Assembly: GCF_022374895.2 (NCBI RefSeq) | Contig: NZ_CP092424.2 | Span: 124,001-188,000, forward strand | Length of the DNA: 64,000 nt | From: Mycobacterium lentiflavum | GTDB taxonomy: Bacteria > Actinomycetota > Actinomycetes > Mycobacteriales > Mycobacteriaceae | Direction of reading: 5' to 3' | Shown: one piece after another, positions 42,940-51,570 of the stretch | Layout: every line of letters starts with the position of its first letter | How positions within the stretch are numbered: position 1 is the first letter of the stretch | Made by a program: the position numbers and the translations under genes | The notes under the pieces: generated by a model | The model's database searches: none | What the model saw: the letters and a program-made list of their open reading frames with translations, nothing else | Told to the model about the DNA's origin: nothing

Positions 42940-45343
42940 GCGCGAGTTGGATCTTGCCCACAATGTCGTCTTCCTGACACGTGATTCCCGCGTAGATCAT
43001 GTCCGCCAGGTCCGCCGTCGACAGGGGCTGCTTCGACCAACCTCCCACCAGTTCCATCGCACGCCCGGTAGTCCACTGCGCGTAATACCGCTGACGGTCA
43101 CCAGTTGCCGACCCTGGCAGTGGCCTATTCGCGCTCAGGTTCACGTAATAGACGGATGCGGCAATCTGGTACTGCTTCCACGCCTCTTCCGCGATGCCGT
43201 CACCGGTGCCCAGCGCATCCCACATCTGCCGCAACTCCGGTGTCATCTGGCCCGACATCTTCACCGTCTCGATCAACTGCACAGCCAGCGGCACCACGAC
43301 CTTATTTTCAATCAACCGAGCTTCAATCTCGGCCGAAGTCATCTGCTGAAGCCGGGCATACAACTCCAGGTGCAACGCTTCGAGACGATGCATGTGCATG
43401 TCGTCAAGCGTGGGCCGGATGTAGACACCGTCCTCAAACTCCCGTTGGCAGACAGCGTATTCCACACCAGGCGCTCGACCGAAAGAACTGTCCGCAGTCA
43501 CCGCCATGGCAACAAGATGCGTCCCGCCGCGACCTCGCAGCCGCGCATATTCGGCCAGTACCTCAGCGGGATCGGGCGAACCGAACCAACGTTCCCGAAA
43601 CTGGTTGTCCACCAACTTATCTGACACCAACAAGCGTGCAGTACGCGGTAAGAACACTCCCCGCGGAATATAACCGAACCCTTCGTTGGACATCACCACA
43701 CACTCGGTCGCCCCACCGGCCTCACGCCGAAACACACCCACAGCCCACTCGATGCAGGCGTAATTAACGATGTCACTGTCACGACGGAGCTTGCGCGCCA
43801 AAGCTTTTGCAGTTGCCAGCTCCGCTGACTCCGGGCGTCCACGCCCTCGGGCACCGGCCCCGGCACCGACAACACTTGCCGGAACCACCACCGCCCCACC
43901 CGATCCGGTTACTGAGCCAGCAGCCGGACCTGTAGACGGCGCCGAACCACCCGGTGTGCCTGTGTTGCTGGCAGGCGCGACCGGCGCCGCAGCACTCGCC
44001 CCCCCGGCAGCCACAGGGGCCGCCGGCGCACCCATCCCAGGCGGCGGAAGCATCATCGCCGCCGGTGCACCACCGGCCGTCCCGGCCGAGTTGGCGAGCG
44101 CCGCCCCCGCCGGGCTGGCCGACGCCGGAGTCACACCTGCCGCCGCCACCCCGGCCGAGGGAACACCCGCGCCCGACGTTAACCCCGCCGCCGGCGCCGC
44201 CGCGGCCTGCCCTGCAGCCGGTGTTCCAGTCCCCGTCGCAGGCGGCAGCGACCCCAACGCCGAACCTGTCGAAAGTCCTTGAGAGAAAGCCGGTCCCAAC
44301 TGTTCCCCACCGCCAGCCGCCGGGGCAGCGCTAGCGGGCAGATTTCCCAACCCGGCCGCCTGGGCACCGGGCAGCTGTCCCATACCCCCGGGGAGCCCGC
44401 CTAAGCCTCCACCCGATCCAAGGCCCCCCATGCCGCCCCCGCCTGGCATCGAGCCAAGTCCTCCAGTCATAGACGTCAACCCCGGCGGAAAACCAACAGA
44501 CTCAATGCCACCACCCCCACCACCAGGCATCTGCCCGGCGCCGGGATAAGGGCCCCCGACCACTGGGGCGGATCCCGGTCCTGTCATAGCCGGGTCTCCG
44601 TCCTCGCCTTTCGCGGCCCCATGGTGGTGCGGCGTGTGTCCGTTACCGGCGCCGACACCCTGCGGATTGTCAAGGCCGTTGGGGTTTCCGGGGTCTCCGT
44701 TCTGTGGTGGGTTGTCATCACCTAGTCCAGATCCCTCTTTGCCTGTTGGTACGGCTATTCCGCCGCCGCTGTGGGGCAAGACGGGGTCTTGAGGTGCCGG
44801 ACCGCCCAGGTGCGAGGTTAGCGCCTTGATATCCCCGCCTGCAGTTCGCTGGAAAACCCCGGCCCTCGCGGTAGCGGCTCCTAGCAGGCTGGTGGTCAGG
44901 GAACGTGCGTGCGTGTGCCAGCGAGCCACGATCTCGTGTTGTTGTATCGGGTTTTTCGCCTGCGCCAGTTCAACGTTGGCTCTCACGACAACGTTCTGTT
45001 GGGCGGCTTGCGCGTCACGGTAAACACCCGCCACTCCATTGAAGTAATCCGCTGCAGCGCTGTAGATCCCCGCCATGCGCCCATAATCGGCAGCCAATTG
45101 GCGATTTACTTCGTGGCCCGCTTCCCAACCAGGCGATTGTGCAGCCTCTTCCCGCATCGCGTTAGCAACTTTGAGCCGCCGCTGCAGCTCACCGACTCTC
45201 TCCGCCAACGCCATGTAGTGGGCGGCGTGAATCTCTAACGGCTCCGCTGCCGGCGGCACCATATCCGGAGTGATGATGACGTTCCCAGCGATACTGGTTG
45301 CGGGCACGTCCGCCACAGCTCCCGTTGCAAGCAAGTGAGTCAC
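42905..45343 (-). CDS. ESX-substrate-like protein with DUF5632/DUF5631-type C terminus
   Basis: 812 aa. The N-terminal 175 residues are helical (EPLEIHAAHYMALAERVGEL... YSAAADYFNGVAGVYRDAQ), like EspB/PPE-type ESX substrates. About 190-500 is Gly/Pro/Ala low-complexity. The C-terminal 310 residues are globular (VVMSNEGFGYIPRGVFLP, PTLDDMHMHRLEALHLELY) and recall the Rv3899c-type DUF5632/DUF5631 pair. GTG 45343 overlaps the tnpB stop, but ATG at residue 28 may be the older start, since the TnpB element abuts the 5' end. No YxxxD/E export motif at the end of the helical domain was found. Function unknown; probably ESX-exported. Confidence 0.65.
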   Translation of the reverse strand: MTHLLATGAVADVPATSIAGNVIITPDMVPPAAEPLEIHAAHYMALAERVGELQRRLKVANAMREEAAQSPGWEAGHEVNRQLAADYGRMAGIYSAAADYFNGVAGVYRDAQAAQQNVVVRANVELAQAKNPIQQHEIVARWHTHARSLTTSLLGAATARAGVFQRTAGGDIKALTSHLGGPAPQDPVLPHSGGGIAVPTGKEGSGLGDDNPPQNGDPGNPNGLDNPQGVGAGNGHTPHHHGAAKGEDGDPAMTGPGSAPVVGGPYPGAGQMPGGGGGGIESVGFPPGLTSMTGGLGSMPGGGGMGGLGSGGGLGGLPGGMGQLPGAQAAGLGNLPASAAPAAGGGEQLGPAFSQGLSTGSALGSLPPATGTGTPAAGQAAAAPAAGLTSGAGVPSAGVAAAGVTPASASPAGAALANSAGTAGGAPAAMMLPPPGMGAPAAPVAAGGASAAAPVAPASNTGTPGGSAPSTGPAAGSVTGSGGAVVVPASVVGAGAGARGRGRPESAELATAKALARKLRRDSDIVNYACIEWAVGVFRREAGGATECVVMSNEGFGYIPRGVFLPRTARLLVSDKLVDNQFRERWFGSPDPAEVLAEYARLRGRGGTHLVAMAVTADSSFGRAPGVEYAVCQREFEDGVYIRPTLDDMHMHRLEALHLELYARLQQMTSAEIEARLIENKVVVPLAVQLIETVKMSGQMTPELRQMWDALGTGDGIAEEAWKQYQIAASVYYVNLSANRPLPGSATGDRQRYYAQWTTGRAMELVGGWSKQPLSTADLADMIYAGITCQEDDIVGKIQLALRNLELEAACP

Positions 45344-46719
45344 GCGACTTGCACCCCGTCTCGGGGTTGTTCGGCAGCCTTGCGGCTGCGTCCCTTCCGT
45401 GCTTCACAGCCACCGGCCGGGCGAGGCCCGGTCTTACGGTCGGCTCCACGCTTGACGGCGGCCCCAACTGGGCCGACGACGCTAAGTGTTTCCTCGTAGC
45501 GTGCGAGGTTAATCGCGGCGTTGTCATCACGCTGGTGGATGACCGAACAGTCGTCGCATTGCCACTTTTCGTCCCACCCGATGTCCTGCACATGCCCGCA
45601 AGCGTGGCAGGTTTTCGACGACGGGAACCAGCGGTCAGCGACCACCAGCTGCGACCCGTACCAGACCGTCTTGTAGGACAAGTGCCGGCGCGGTGCGCCC
45701 AGCGCGGCATCCGACAGTCCGCGCCGTCTGGCGCGGGCACCCGGCAACCCTTTTTGCCGCAGCATCCCCGCCGCGTCCAAACCTTCAACAACGATCCGGC
45801 CGTGGGTTTGAGCCAAACGCGTTGTCAGACAGTGGAGGTGGTGGGTGCGGACATCGTTGACCCGGCGATGCAGCCGGGAAATCTCGATGGTGCGCTCACG
45901 GTAGCGCCGCGAGCCTTTCGTGCAGCGCGAGCGGGCACGGCTAACGCGCCGCAACTCTTTGAGCGCCACCTCGAGTGGCCGTGGATTAGGCACCTGGTCG
46001 AGCACTGCGCCGTCCTCGTCGGCGACCGTCGCCAGCCGGCGCACCCCGACATCGACACCAACCCGCGAACCAGGTGACCTGACGCTGGGTTGTTGCGGGC
46101 GTTGAATCAGCACGCGCACACTCGCATCCAGGCGGGTGCCGTTGCGGCGCACCGAGATCGCGAGCACCCGCGCCCGCCCGGCACGAATCAGGCGTTCAAT
46201 CCGGCGGGTGTTCTCATGCGTGCGAACCATGCCGATCACCGGCAGCGTGACGTGCCTACGGTCTGGCTCGACCCGCATCGCACCGGTGGTGAAGCACATC
46301 CGATCAGCATCGCGGCCCTTGCGTTTGAAACGCGGGAACCCAACCCTTTTACCGGCCCGTTTACCCGACCTGGATTGTTGCCAGTTCCAGTACCCGTCCA
46401 CCGCGGCCGCGATGCCGTCGGCGTAGGCCTCCTTCGAGCACTCCGGCCACCACACTGCGTCGGTCTCAGCGTTGACACACACGTCGTTCTTGACCGTGTT
46501 CCAGCGCTTCCGTAGCACCCGCAGCGACGGTTTCGCTGTCTCGATCCTGGTGGCGTGCCAGGCCTCGATATCGGCCTTCAGAGCCGCGACCGTCCAGTTG
46601 TAGGCCTTACGCCGCGCACCGAAATGCCGTGCCAACGCCACGGATTGCTCGGCGGTCGGGTCAAGGGTGAACCGGAACGCCTGCACCGACCACTCCTCGG
46701 GCACCTCGAACCGACCCAT
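45340..46719 (-). mobile_element. tnpB: TnpB (IS605/IS607-family RNA-guided nuclease), solo
   Basis: 459 aa from ATG 46719, which overlaps the stop of the Cys-rich mini-gene by 1 nt. RuvC residues are present: Asp in GVDVGVRRLATV (about 221), Glu in IVVEGLDAAGML (about 308), Asp in HQRDDNAAINLARY (about 397). A zinc ribbon lies between them (CHACGHV and WQCDDC), so the nuclease looks intact. No TnpA is present, so it is a non-autonomous or exapted element. Its 3' end, where the guide RNA would be encoded, overlaps the start of the DUF5631-type gene by 4 nt. TnpB uses an element-derived RNA to cut at a TAM. Confidence 0.88.
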
Positions 46720-46871
46720 CACAACCAGTCCTCGCCATCCTCGCCGCACGCCGCGCACTCGCCGTCGTTACATGCGTCGCAAAGCCCACCGGAATCGATG
46801 GTGAAAAGGAACTCCGCACCGCAGCAAAAGCACGAAAACGACGTGTTCAGCACGCCCATCCTCATACCCAT
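46719..46871 (-). CDS. Cys-rich zinc-ribbon mini-protein coupled to TnpB
   Basis: About 50 aa (start among several close ATGs uncertain; 46880 and 46910 possible; GGAGG is 10 nt before 46871). Seven Cys in CFCCG, LCDACNDGECAACG form a likely zinc ribbon, with an acidic end (EDGEDWL). Its stop overlaps the tnpB start by 1 nt, so the two are coupled. Similar small zinc-finger proteins occur in mycobacteriophages, but I do not know a role. Confidence 0.55.
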   Translation of the reverse strand: MGMRMGVLNTSFSCFCCGAEFLFTIDSGGLCDACNDGECAACGEDGEDWL

Positions 46872-46955
46872 TACCGCCATGCCTCCGTTCCTACAGGACA
46901 CCACCGACAACTAACGACCACTCAACCCGCAACAGCTGGCACCCCCTCCTCATTG

Positions 46956-47540
46956 CTACCGGCAAGCGGCGTTGACCTTGTCCTCTGCGGTATTTGCACG
47001 ACCGATCGCCGCATTTCGCAAGCTGCCCTTGCGATGCGTGGTGGCGTCTTCCATATCCGAGCTGGCCGCAAGGTAATCGTCGATCCCTGAGCGGATCGCC
47101 GCCGGCGTACCGGCCGGGAGTTCGCGCCGCAGATACGCGCTTTCCACCAAGATCACCCGCGCCTCATTGGCCAAAGCCTCCTGAGTGACAGGATCATTCC
47201 AATCAGCTGGAGCATGGGCCACCGCGTTGGTGGCGTCGTCCATGGTCGTAGCCGCGTTCCCCCACAATTCGCATGCCCTTGTGCGTGCGGCCGTCACCTG
47301 ATCGGCACTTGGTGCAGGTGGCGACCACGGCAGCACGACTGTGGTGCTGGGAGCCTTAGACGGGGTCATGAACGCCACTACCGCAAGCGCCGCGGCCGCG
47401 ACCGACAGGGCCAACACCGCCGCCGAACCACCCAGAACGCCGCGACCCGGCCCTGCCGGCGGTGGTGGCGGAGGTGGAACCTGTGGCATACCGGGCGGTG
47501 CCGGTGTTCCCGCTTGGGGCGGGTGAAGAGTGGCGGTCAT
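46956..47540 (-). CDS. Pro-rich single-TM protein B of ESX-substrate operon
   Basis: 194 aa from ATG 47540 (ATGA overlap with the preceding gene). Pro-rich cytoplasmic N terminus (GMPQVPPPPPPPAGPG), one TM helix (about 40-60, AAVLALSVAAAALAVVAFM), then a helical extracytoplasmic domain beginning SADQVTAARTRACEL and ending KVNAACR, with a Cys at each end. It is a clear paralogue of the protein encoded at 47875-48552. Last gene of the operon before the TnpB element. Probably a membrane factor linked to ESX-secreted proteins. Confidence 0.7.
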   Translation of the reverse strand: MTATLHPPQAGTPAPPGMPQVPPPPPPPAGPGRGVLGGSAAVLALSVAAAALAVVAFMTPSKAPSTTVVLPWSPPAPSADQVTAARTRACELWGNAATTMDDATNAVAHAPADWNDPVTQEALANEARVILVESAYLRRELPAGTPAAIRSGIDDYLAASSDMEDATTHRKGSLRNAAIGRANTAEDKVNAACR

Positions 47541-47875
47541 ATGCTCACCACCGGATGCGGCGTCAAATCCTCTGCGTTCTGATTGTCGGTCTCCACGTCC
47601 GCGGTCAACGATCGATCGTTGCGCTGAGCAACCTTGCCACCACGCGGTCCCAGCGCTGCGCCGGCGCCGCCCACTTGCTGGTCCACCCCTGCGCTTGCTG
47701 CCACGCTCGGAGCCCACATCGATGCCACATGAGCGCCTCCGACTGCCGCGACCGCCGCGCCATGGGCTGCCTGCTCGACCACGGCCGCAGGGAACTCCAC
47801 GGCTGCCGAACCAGTCAGCGTGTTCGCCGACTCCGCCGCGGCCGGCATGACCTGCAGAACGTCATCAGTTTGCAT
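47537..47875 (-). CDS. small ESX-associated (EspC/Esp-type) helical protein
   Basis: 112 aa, MQTDDVLQVMPAAAESANTL..., Ala/Val-rich helical hairpin without Cys, with a polar disordered tail. No firm family match, but size and helical character fit the small secreted partners of ESX systems. ATG at 47875 overlaps the upstream stop by 1 nt (TGATG) and its stop overlaps the next start (ATGA). It lies between the two paralogous membrane proteins. Confidence 0.55.
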   Translation of the reverse strand: MQTDDVLQVMPAAAESANTLTGSAAVEFPAAVVEQAAHGAAVAAVGGAHVASMWAPSVAASAGVDQQVGGAGAALGPRGGKVAQRNDRSLTADVETDNQNAEDLTPHPVVSI

Positions 47876-48552
47876 CACTCACACACCTTGTCGAGTTGAT
47901 CTCCCGCATTTCTAACCGCGAGCACGAACGGCTGGGCGTCGTGGTCGGAAAGCTCGCGGGTATTGGCGTCGACCAACGCGATCACAGCGGTGATGTAATT
48001 GTTGATCGCATCTAGGACGTTCTTAGGGGTAGCGGGGGGAAGATGCTGTTGCATGTACTGCGTTTCCAGCATCGCAACCAGTTGGAAATTGCCTAGGGCA
48101 GGATGGTACTGAGGCGATTGCCGGTCCCGCGCTGCGTCGAAAAAATTCCGTTGAGCAGCGAGCATTGATTGGTCTGCGGTATCGCTTGCGCCGCAGGCTT
48201 CCTTTTTGGCCGCAGCGACTTGGTCTGGGCTGTAGCTCGGCGGTGGTGGGGGCGGCGCGGTGATCGTGGTGGTTGTCGCGGCTGGGGTTGATTGGCTCAA
48301 CTTCACCGCACTCATCACTGTTGCGCTCAGCGCCAACAGCAGCGCCAGAGCCAGCATTACCGATACCGCGAGCCAGCCCGGGCGGCGCCTCGGGTACGCA
48401 GGAGGCGGTACAAGGGGTTGCGGGGGCGGCAGGTAGCTCGGTGGCGGCGGCATCACCGCGGCACCGGTCGGCATGCCGGCACTACTGGTTGAGATGGGCG
48501 GGCCGCCGGATACAGCTGGATAGCCCGGCTGCCCAACTGCCTGCGGATTCAT
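47875..48552 (-). CDS. Pro-rich single-TM protein A of ESX-substrate operon
   Basis: 225 aa from ATG 48552. Pro/Gly-rich N terminus (PPPPSYLPPPQPLVPPP), TM helix about 75-98 (LAVSVMLALALLLALSATVM), then a Thr/Pro linker and a helical outer domain SPDQVAAAKKEACG... QLDKVCE with terminal Cys residues. It parallels the protein at 46956-47540 in topology and motifs (S-D-QV-AA--AC start, Cys near the end), so one arose by duplication. Probable membrane partner of ESX secretion. Confidence 0.7.
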   Translation of the reverse strand: MNPQAVGQPGYPAVSGGPPISTSSAGMPTGAAVMPPPPSYLPPPQPLVPPPAYPRRRPGWLAVSVMLALALLLALSATVMSAVKLSQSTPAATTTTITAPPPPPPSYSPDQVAAAKKEACGASDTADQSMLAAQRNFFDAARDRQSPQYHPALGNFQLVAMLETQYMQQHLPPATPKNVLDAINNYITAVIALVDANTRELSDHDAQPFVLAVRNAGDQLDKVCE

Positions 48553-48622
48553 GCAAATCAGAGTACTGGCGTGCGGCGACATCGGGCTACCATTGCGCGC
48601 GAATCTGAGACGAAACAGGTGT

Positions 48623-49009
48623 TCAAGTGGCGGTCCAGATTTCGCTCTGAGGATCGATGAACGCTTGCACAGCGGCGTCGAGCGCCTCCTGGTCTTGGCC
48701 GCCTCCCACGCTCGCTGTTTCCTCGGCCGCGGCGCTGACTGCCTCGTCGATGGTGGTGTTGATCAGCTCAGCCAACGCCCCGTGTGAGTAGCGGGTGGTG
48801 CAACCCTGTGCCAGTGACAGCGACGTGAGTTGTCCGTGCGAGTTAACCGACAACACGACGTCACCATCGCCGCCGATGGCTTCCAGATCGATGCCATCCA
48901 TCTCCTCGAGCAGCTTGGAAAGCATCGTCGACACCCGTTCCATGCGCGCAATGACGTTGGCGGCTAGATTCTTGTCTGCCTCATAGCCGCCGTATTCATA
49001 GACGGTCAA
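48623..49009 (-). CDS. EspL/YbaB-like protein
   Basis: 128 aa. Helical N terminus followed by GDGDVVLSVNSHGQLTSLSLAQG, the YbaB/EbfC-type strand pattern seen in EspL (Rv3880c) of ESX-1. TTG start overlaps the stop of the 38-aa gene upstream (TTGA). EspL is a cytosolic chaperone-like protein stabilising ESX-1 substrates; by analogy this may serve the EspB-like protein encoded just upstream. Confidence 0.7.
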   Translation of the reverse strand: MTVYEYGGYEADKNLAANVIARMERVSTMLSKLLEEMDGIDLEAIGGDGDVVLSVNSHGQLTSLSLAQGCTTRYSHGALAELINTTIDEAVSAAAEETASVGGGQDQEALDAAVQAFIDPQSEIWTAT

Positions 49010-49122
49010 CGGACCCCCCCAACGTCGTCGGAAGCTATGTCATGCTGCAGCGCGGACAAGGCAGTCGACACACGATCGATCCGCGCGATGGCCGCGGCGA
49101 TCAGAAACCCGTTGACGGTCAC
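49006..49122 (-). CDS. 38-aa coupled mini-gene between EspB-like and EspL-like
   Basis: GTG 49122 overlaps the EspB-like stop (GTGA) and its own TGA overlaps the EspL-like TTG start (TTGA), giving a 38-aa product, MTVNGFLIAAAIARIDRVST then ALSALQHDIASDDVGGVR. Both 4-nt overlaps, and the helical amphipathic sequence, support translation. No family recognised. It may only serve to couple translation through a 7-G run near its end. Confidence 0.5.
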   Translation of the reverse strand: MTVNGFLIAAAIARIDRVSTALSALQHDIASDDVGGVR

Positions 49123-50867
49123 TGGGAGTCGCCGCCGGGGTCGGGGTCGACGGGTCGGCTGCGTGATCTGACGGTCACGGTGCGCTTGGGCCCGCCTTTG
49201 GGGTTCGCAGCGGCATCGACGGTGGCCGTGTGCCGAATTGGGTCGCCGCGTTCGCCTTTGACCGGTTCGGAATGAGGTTGCGCCGGCATCTCGATCGACT
49301 TATCTGGGTTTTTGACTTTGCGGTTCGTGGCACCGCTGCCGGCCCCCATGCCCCCCATCGGTGGCATGAACATCGGCGGGCCGCCCATACCGCTCTCGGC
49401 GGCGGCACCGGTGAAACTCGGGGAGCCGCTCGCGCCGGCCAAAGGTGGTGACGTTGAGGCGGCGACACCCGTTCCGGAGATTGCTGACGCCGCGGGTTTG
49501 AGATCAGCGCCGCTACTTGCCGCTGGGGTGGTAGCGCCGTCGTCACCGCTGCCTGCGCCGGCACCACTGCCCAGGGAGTCTGCTGGCTCAATTTTGGCGG
49601 CGTCTTCGACAGCGTTCTTGCCCGCCATTCCTTGTGCTAACCCTGCGACGCTCTGAGTGGCTTGCTGGGCCAGCCCCTGCAGCTCTTGGCCCAGTTTCTG
49701 CGGTATCTGAGTGGCCATGCCAACTCCGGCGCCCAGCACGCCGGTCAGCATCGACGGCAAGGATGACGCCATTGCCGGCATCGAGCCCTCTCCCGTCGGC
49801 GCTAGCGGGTTAGCGGCGGGATCAGCATCTCCTGGGTCGAGACCGTCGAGGTCGCTGGGGTCGGTGCTGGGGTCGACGTCGCCCGCGTGGCCAGTGCCCG
49901 CATGATCGCGGGTCGGTTTGGGATCGGCTCCCTGCGGGGTCGTCGATGTCGGGGTGTCCCCTTGTCCGGCACCAGGTTCCACGATGACTGGGGCTGGTGG
50001 TGGCCCGGGCGGAGCCTCAGGTATCTGCTCGCCAGTGTGGTAGCCAGCGGCCACTATCTGGGTGTGGCTGGTTAATTGGGTCAAATTGGTGTGCGCCTTG
50101 GCCACCGCGGCCGCTGATCCGGGACTGGGATAGGAACTGTTGAGTGCGATCGCGTTGTGCAGTTCGCGGTGTCGGTTAGCGAACTCTGTGGTCGTCGGCG
50201 TCGCCTGTTTGACCTGAGTGAATCTGTGCTTGTGGTTGTCGGCTAGCTTTGCGACGGCGTCGGCATGGCGGGCCATCTCCTGCGCCCAGTCGGCGTAACG
50301 AGTCAACGCCGCCGTAATGCGTGGTGCCGCTTCCCCTTTGAGATGTTCACCGACCGTTGCCGCCCCGCGGCGGGCCGCTTGCGCGGCAGCGCTGAATCCT
50401 TGTGAGAGGGCGGCGCAGTCTGCCACAAACGGATCCCCAGCCGCGGGCTGGCCCGCTTCCATGATCGCCGCCGTCGCTTCGGCTGGGCGTGGTGCCGGCG
50501 GGGCGATCGGCACATCCGCAGCGACCAGGTTAACGGTCACCGCGGGGGTGAAGGCCGGCTTGGGGGGCGCAGGGTTACCGTGCAAGCTCACCACGGATTG
50601 ATTGGCCTGGTCCATCTCCCCATATGCCAGTGCGGACTGTGTGATCGCCGCGGCGCCGGCCGCAAGGACCGCCGACCCGTCAGTGGCGCGCGACGCCATC
50701 ACCCCGGCGTGTTCACTGAGGCGCGCGGCCACGCTCGCTGATGTCTCGTCGGTGGCCAGCGGGGGATGCACCGGCAGTTGGGTGCCGAGCTCGGCGAGGG
50801 TCTGCGCGGCGGCGACTAGGCCCGCGACCGCACTGTGCAGTCCTGCGACATCGACCTGCAGCACCAC
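49119..50867 (-). CDS. EspB-like ESX substrate (PE-PPE-like fusion)
   Basis: 582 aa. The N-terminal helical hairpin (QVDVAGLHSAVAGLVAAAQT...) carries YGEMD, a YxxxD export motif, in ALAYGEMDQANQ near 85-90, followed by a PPE-like helical region (about 120-290). The last 290 residues are Pro/Gly/Ala-rich, as in EspB. EspB is an ESX-1-secreted heptamer-forming protein with this PE-PPE fusion plan. GTG start preceded by GGGGAGGGG. Encoded just before the 38-aa and EspL-like genes. Confidence 0.72.
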   Translation of the reverse strand: MVLQVDVAGLHSAVAGLVAAAQTLAELGTQLPVHPPLATDETSASVAARLSEHAGVMASRATDGSAVLAAGAAAITQSALAYGEMDQANQSVVSLHGNPAPPKPAFTPAVTVNLVAADVPIAPPAPRPAEATAAIMEAGQPAAGDPFVADCAALSQGFSAAAQAARRGAATVGEHLKGEAAPRITAALTRYADWAQEMARHADAVAKLADNHKHRFTQVKQATPTTTEFANRHRELHNAIALNSSYPSPGSAAAVAKAHTNLTQLTSHTQIVAAGYHTGEQIPEAPPGPPPAPVIVEPGAGQGDTPTSTTPQGADPKPTRDHAGTGHAGDVDPSTDPSDLDGLDPGDADPAANPLAPTGEGSMPAMASSLPSMLTGVLGAGVGMATQIPQKLGQELQGLAQQATQSVAGLAQGMAGKNAVEDAAKIEPADSLGSGAGAGSGDDGATTPAASSGADLKPAASAISGTGVAASTSPPLAGASGSPSFTGAAAESGMGGPPMFMPPMGGMGAGSGATNRKVKNPDKSIEMPAQPHSEPVKGERGDPIRHTATVDAAANPKGGPKRTVTVRSRSRPVDPDPGGDSQ

Positions 50868-50914
50868 GGCATCCCCTCCCCTACTGATTTTTTGCTGACG
50901 TTGCGCTGAGTTGT

Positions 50915-51214
50915 CTAGAAATCGATCAGGGCCTCATAGCTGGCAACTTGGTCCTCGGTGGGCAACGCGGTCGACACCGTCACGTGTTGGGCCTCCCACT
51001 CTTGGCGTAGCGCCAACTGAGAGCGTAAATGAGCCAGTGTGTTCAATTTGATGATGCGGTTAGCCAATTCGGCGTCGCTGAGCTGCATCGCCGCCGCCTG
51101 AAGCTCCACGCCTAAAGAGTTTCCGCTACGGCCTACCGCCACCACGATCGAGTCATCGCGACTGACGGCCTCGAACACGACGGTGTCGTAGTCGGTCGAC
51201 GGCGCCTCAGACAT
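50915..51214 (-). CDS. EspH/EspD-like DUF2694 protein
   Basis: 99 aa. VVFEAVSRDDSIVVAVGRSG, LGVELQAAAMQLSDAELANR and the ending LPTEDQVASYEALIDF follow the order and spacing of the DUF2694 proteins EspH/EspD of ESX-1 (strands, then LSDAELA helix, then LPT-E). Those are cytosolic stabilisers of secreted Esp proteins; the EspB-like product downstream is the natural client. 4 bp after the EspC-like gene, 47 bp before EspB-like. Confidence 0.65.
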   Translation of the reverse strand: MSEAPSTDYDTVVFEAVSRDDSIVVAVGRSGNSLGVELQAAAMQLSDAELANRIIKLNTLAHLRSQLALRQEWEAQHVTVSTALPTEDQVASYEALIDF

Positions 51215-51218
51215 GACG

Positions 51219-51536
51219 CTAGTCCGTGGAAATCGTCAAGTTGGCGCGGTTTTCAGCGTTCATCTCCGCCATCTGCGCTGCGCCGGTGCGAAGCTGCCGG
51301 GCCATGGCCGCGTGCCGCTCTTGTTGGTCGCGCAAGGCGGTTTCGCGGTCGTTGACGGCGGCCACCGCAGCACGACGGGCCTCGTAAAACAGTGGTCCCC
51401 ACGATTGGGCCGCGGCCACGGTGCGGGCATGGTCAGCACGGGCCTGCGCGCACGCCTCGGCAGCGCGCTCGTGGGCGATCGCCCACTGAATCAGCTTGTC
51501 GGTGCTGACCTGCAAGGCCTGCTCGTTCACGGTCAT
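51219..51536 (-). CDS. EspC-like (DUF2580) WXG100-superfamily protein
   Basis: 105 aa from ATG 51536, after which the upstream open frame is not coding-like. Two helices joined at AAAQSWGPLFYEARRAAV (Trp-Gly turn), ending AQMAEMNAENRANLTISTD. Size and pattern fit the EspC/WXG100-type small ESX substrates. Located after DUF4226 and before the DUF2694 gene in a substrate operon. Confidence 0.65.
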   Translation of the reverse strand: MTVNEQALQVSTDKLIQWAIAHERAAEACAQARADHARTVAAAQSWGPLFYEARRAAVAAVNDRETALRDQQERHAAMARQLRTGAAQMAEMNAENRANLTISTD

Positions 51537-51570
51537 TACGGTACTCCCTCGCGTTGCTGTAGAAGGTCGC

